Shown here one piece after another: positions 63,114 to 64,000 of a stretch of 64,000 nt of DNA. The stretch's first letter is position 1, and each line of letters opens with the position of its first letter. Position numbers and translations under genes: made by a program. The stretch is from positions 558,001 through 622,000 of the forward strand of contig NZ_JAUUUU010000001.1 in assembly GCF_030676955.1 (NCBI RefSeq). Reading direction: 5' to 3'. Below the pieces are notes generated by a model. It did not search any database, was not told the DNA's origin, and was given only the letters and a program-made list of their open reading frames with translations. This DNA is from Porticoccus litoralis. Its GTDB lineage: Bacteria > Pseudomonadota > Gammaproteobacteria > Pseudomonadales > Porticoccaceae.

Positions 63114-63794
63114 ATGAGTTTTGATGGAATCATTTTTTTATTAATCCTCGCGCTGATCGCCTACTTTTTCTATTGGAACAAGAAGAAGGCACAACTCGCA
63201 TTTATTGAAAAATACCGTTTCAGCTCATCTATCGGCAAAAAGGTCCAGAAAAAATATCCTCACCTCACTCAAGATCAAATTGACCTGGTCATAAAAGGGC
63301 TCCGGGATTATTTCTATATTTGCAACAAGGCAAAGCGACGAATGGTTGCAATGCCATCTCAGGTTGTTGATGTCGCCTGGCATGAATTTATTCTTTTCAC
63401 AAGGCCATACCAGGCCTTCTGCAAAAAGGCTCTTGGCAGGTTTCTTCACCATACTCCAACCGAAGCCATGCGGACGGCGACGCTGGCACAAGACGGCATC
63501 AAGCGTGCCTGGAGACTGGCATGTGCCAAAAGCAACATTAACCCGTCCACGCCAACACGCTTGCCATTACTGTTTTCAATTGACTCCCTGCTCGGCATAG
63601 AGGATGGCTTCAAATATTCTTTAGATTGCAAAGATAAATCGTCACCGTTCTACGGTGATGGCTACTGTGCGGGGCACATCGGATGCGCTTCGGGATGTGC
63701 AGGTGATTCTGGAGCCCCTTCAAGCTCTAGCGGTTTTTCTGATGGATGCGGCGGGGACACCAGCGGTTGTGGTGGAGGCTGTGGTGGAGATTAG
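63114..63794 (+). CDS. Glycine-rich-domain (GRDP/DUF1399-like) membrane protein with Cys/Gly-rich tail
   Basis: A 226-residue protein. An N-terminal membrane segment (about 5-20) is followed by a domain with MPSQVVDVAWHEFILFTRPY and FLHHTP, the DUF1399/GRDP signature. The last ~50 residues are rich in Cys, Gly, Ser and Asp, with repeated CGGD/GCGGG units and about nine Cys, and may bind metal or form disulfide links in the periplasm. Function unknown. Confidence 0.75.
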   Translation: MSFDGIIFLLILALIAYFFYWNKKKAQLAFIEKYRFSSSIGKKVQKKYPHLTQDQIDLVIKGLRDYFYICNKAKRRMVAMPSQVVDVAWHEFILFTRPYQAFCKKALGRFLHHTPTEAMRTATLAQDGIKRAWRLACAKSNINPSTPTRLPLLFSIDSLLGIEDGFKYSLDCKDKSSPFYGDGYCAGHIGCASGCAGDSGAPSSSSGFSDGCGGDTSGCGGGCGGD

Positions 63795-63905
63795 TTGACT
63801 GACACATAAAGCTGGATTGAGAGCGGCGATGTTCAGGGTGACTAGGTTACTTGAGGACAAACCGCTAAGATGCTTCCGTCACTCAATCACAACAAGAAAT
63901 AAACT

Positions 63906-64000
63906 ATGTATCCCATTATCAAAAATGCCCACATTACCTTTGCACTGATCAGCATTGCCCTGTTTTTGCTACGCGCCACCTGGTCGGTAATGGAGTCGCC
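63906..64000 (+). CDS. SirB family protein (partial, cut by the right edge)
   Basis: Only the first 31 codons are inside the window: MYPIIKNAHITFALISIALF followed by LLRATWSVMESP. This N-terminus matches the small SirB2-type inner-membrane proteins. Function unknown in general. Confidence 0.75.
   Translation, partial: MYPIIKNAHITFALISIALFLLRATWSVMES

Overview
The window comes from a gammaproteobacterium. The blocks alaS-lysC-csrA-tRNA-Ser, recA-pncC-rlmD, mutS-fdxA, sppA-DUF2069-wrbA-arsC, hda-DUF2066 and purM-purN-DUF3108-DUF3014 are housekeeping synteny of that class. Together with the DUF1302/DUF1329 pair and the ketone-catabolism genes they suggest a marine, oil- or aromatic-degrading member of the Cellvibrionales/Spongiibacterales type. 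The lineage is an inference from gene content; no rRNA or phylogenetic marker was tested.

Layout. 1-18256 is a catabolic island, almost all on the minus strand: an uptake/envelope set (DUF1302 outer-membrane protein, DUF1329 protein, YCF48-like protein), a sigma-54 activator on the plus strand, a PhaB-type short-chain dehydrogenase, and an operon that reads alpha, gamma, alpha', beta, epsilon, acyl-CoA ligase, thiolase. The five-subunit set and its order match the ATP-dependent acetophenone carboxylase (Apc1-5) followed by a CoA ligase, rather than the three-subunit acetone carboxylase. A very good -24/-12 promoter lies in front of this operon, and weaker ones lie in front of the dehydrogenase and the DUF1302 gene, so the activator could control the whole island. 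The likely chemistry is alcohol to ketone, ATP-dependent carboxylation to a beta-keto acid, CoA activation, and thiolysis.

18644-24676 carries a DUF3565-DUF1971 protein, a molybdate transporter (modABC), a RIO-type kinase and the ABC-F protein YbiT. 25030-26914 is a small group of integron gene cassettes with attC sites but no integrase in the window (a CALIN): an Fe-S uracil-DNA-glycosylase-like protein, a DUF3592 membrane protein and a small membrane protein. 26922-33744 is a patch of small genes (DUF2007-like, S4 RNA-binding, two GFA proteins, YebC/YeeN-like, trypsin-like protease, DUF1294, DUF2254, cold-shock protein), partly on the minus strand, with decayed attC-like sequences of the opposite orientation between 31351 and 33452.

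33745 to the end is mainly conserved chromosome: tRNA-Ser(GCU) with a duplicated 5' fragment beside it, csrA, lysC, alaS, HIT, Trm112, M23 peptidase, YheT hydrolase, recX, recA with an excellent SOS box, pncC, rlmD, mutS, fdxA, sppA, wrbA, arsC, YihY, a TlpA-like lipoprotein, an aldehyde dehydrogenase, hda, purM, purN, a CDGSH protein and others. The right edge cuts a SirB-family gene.
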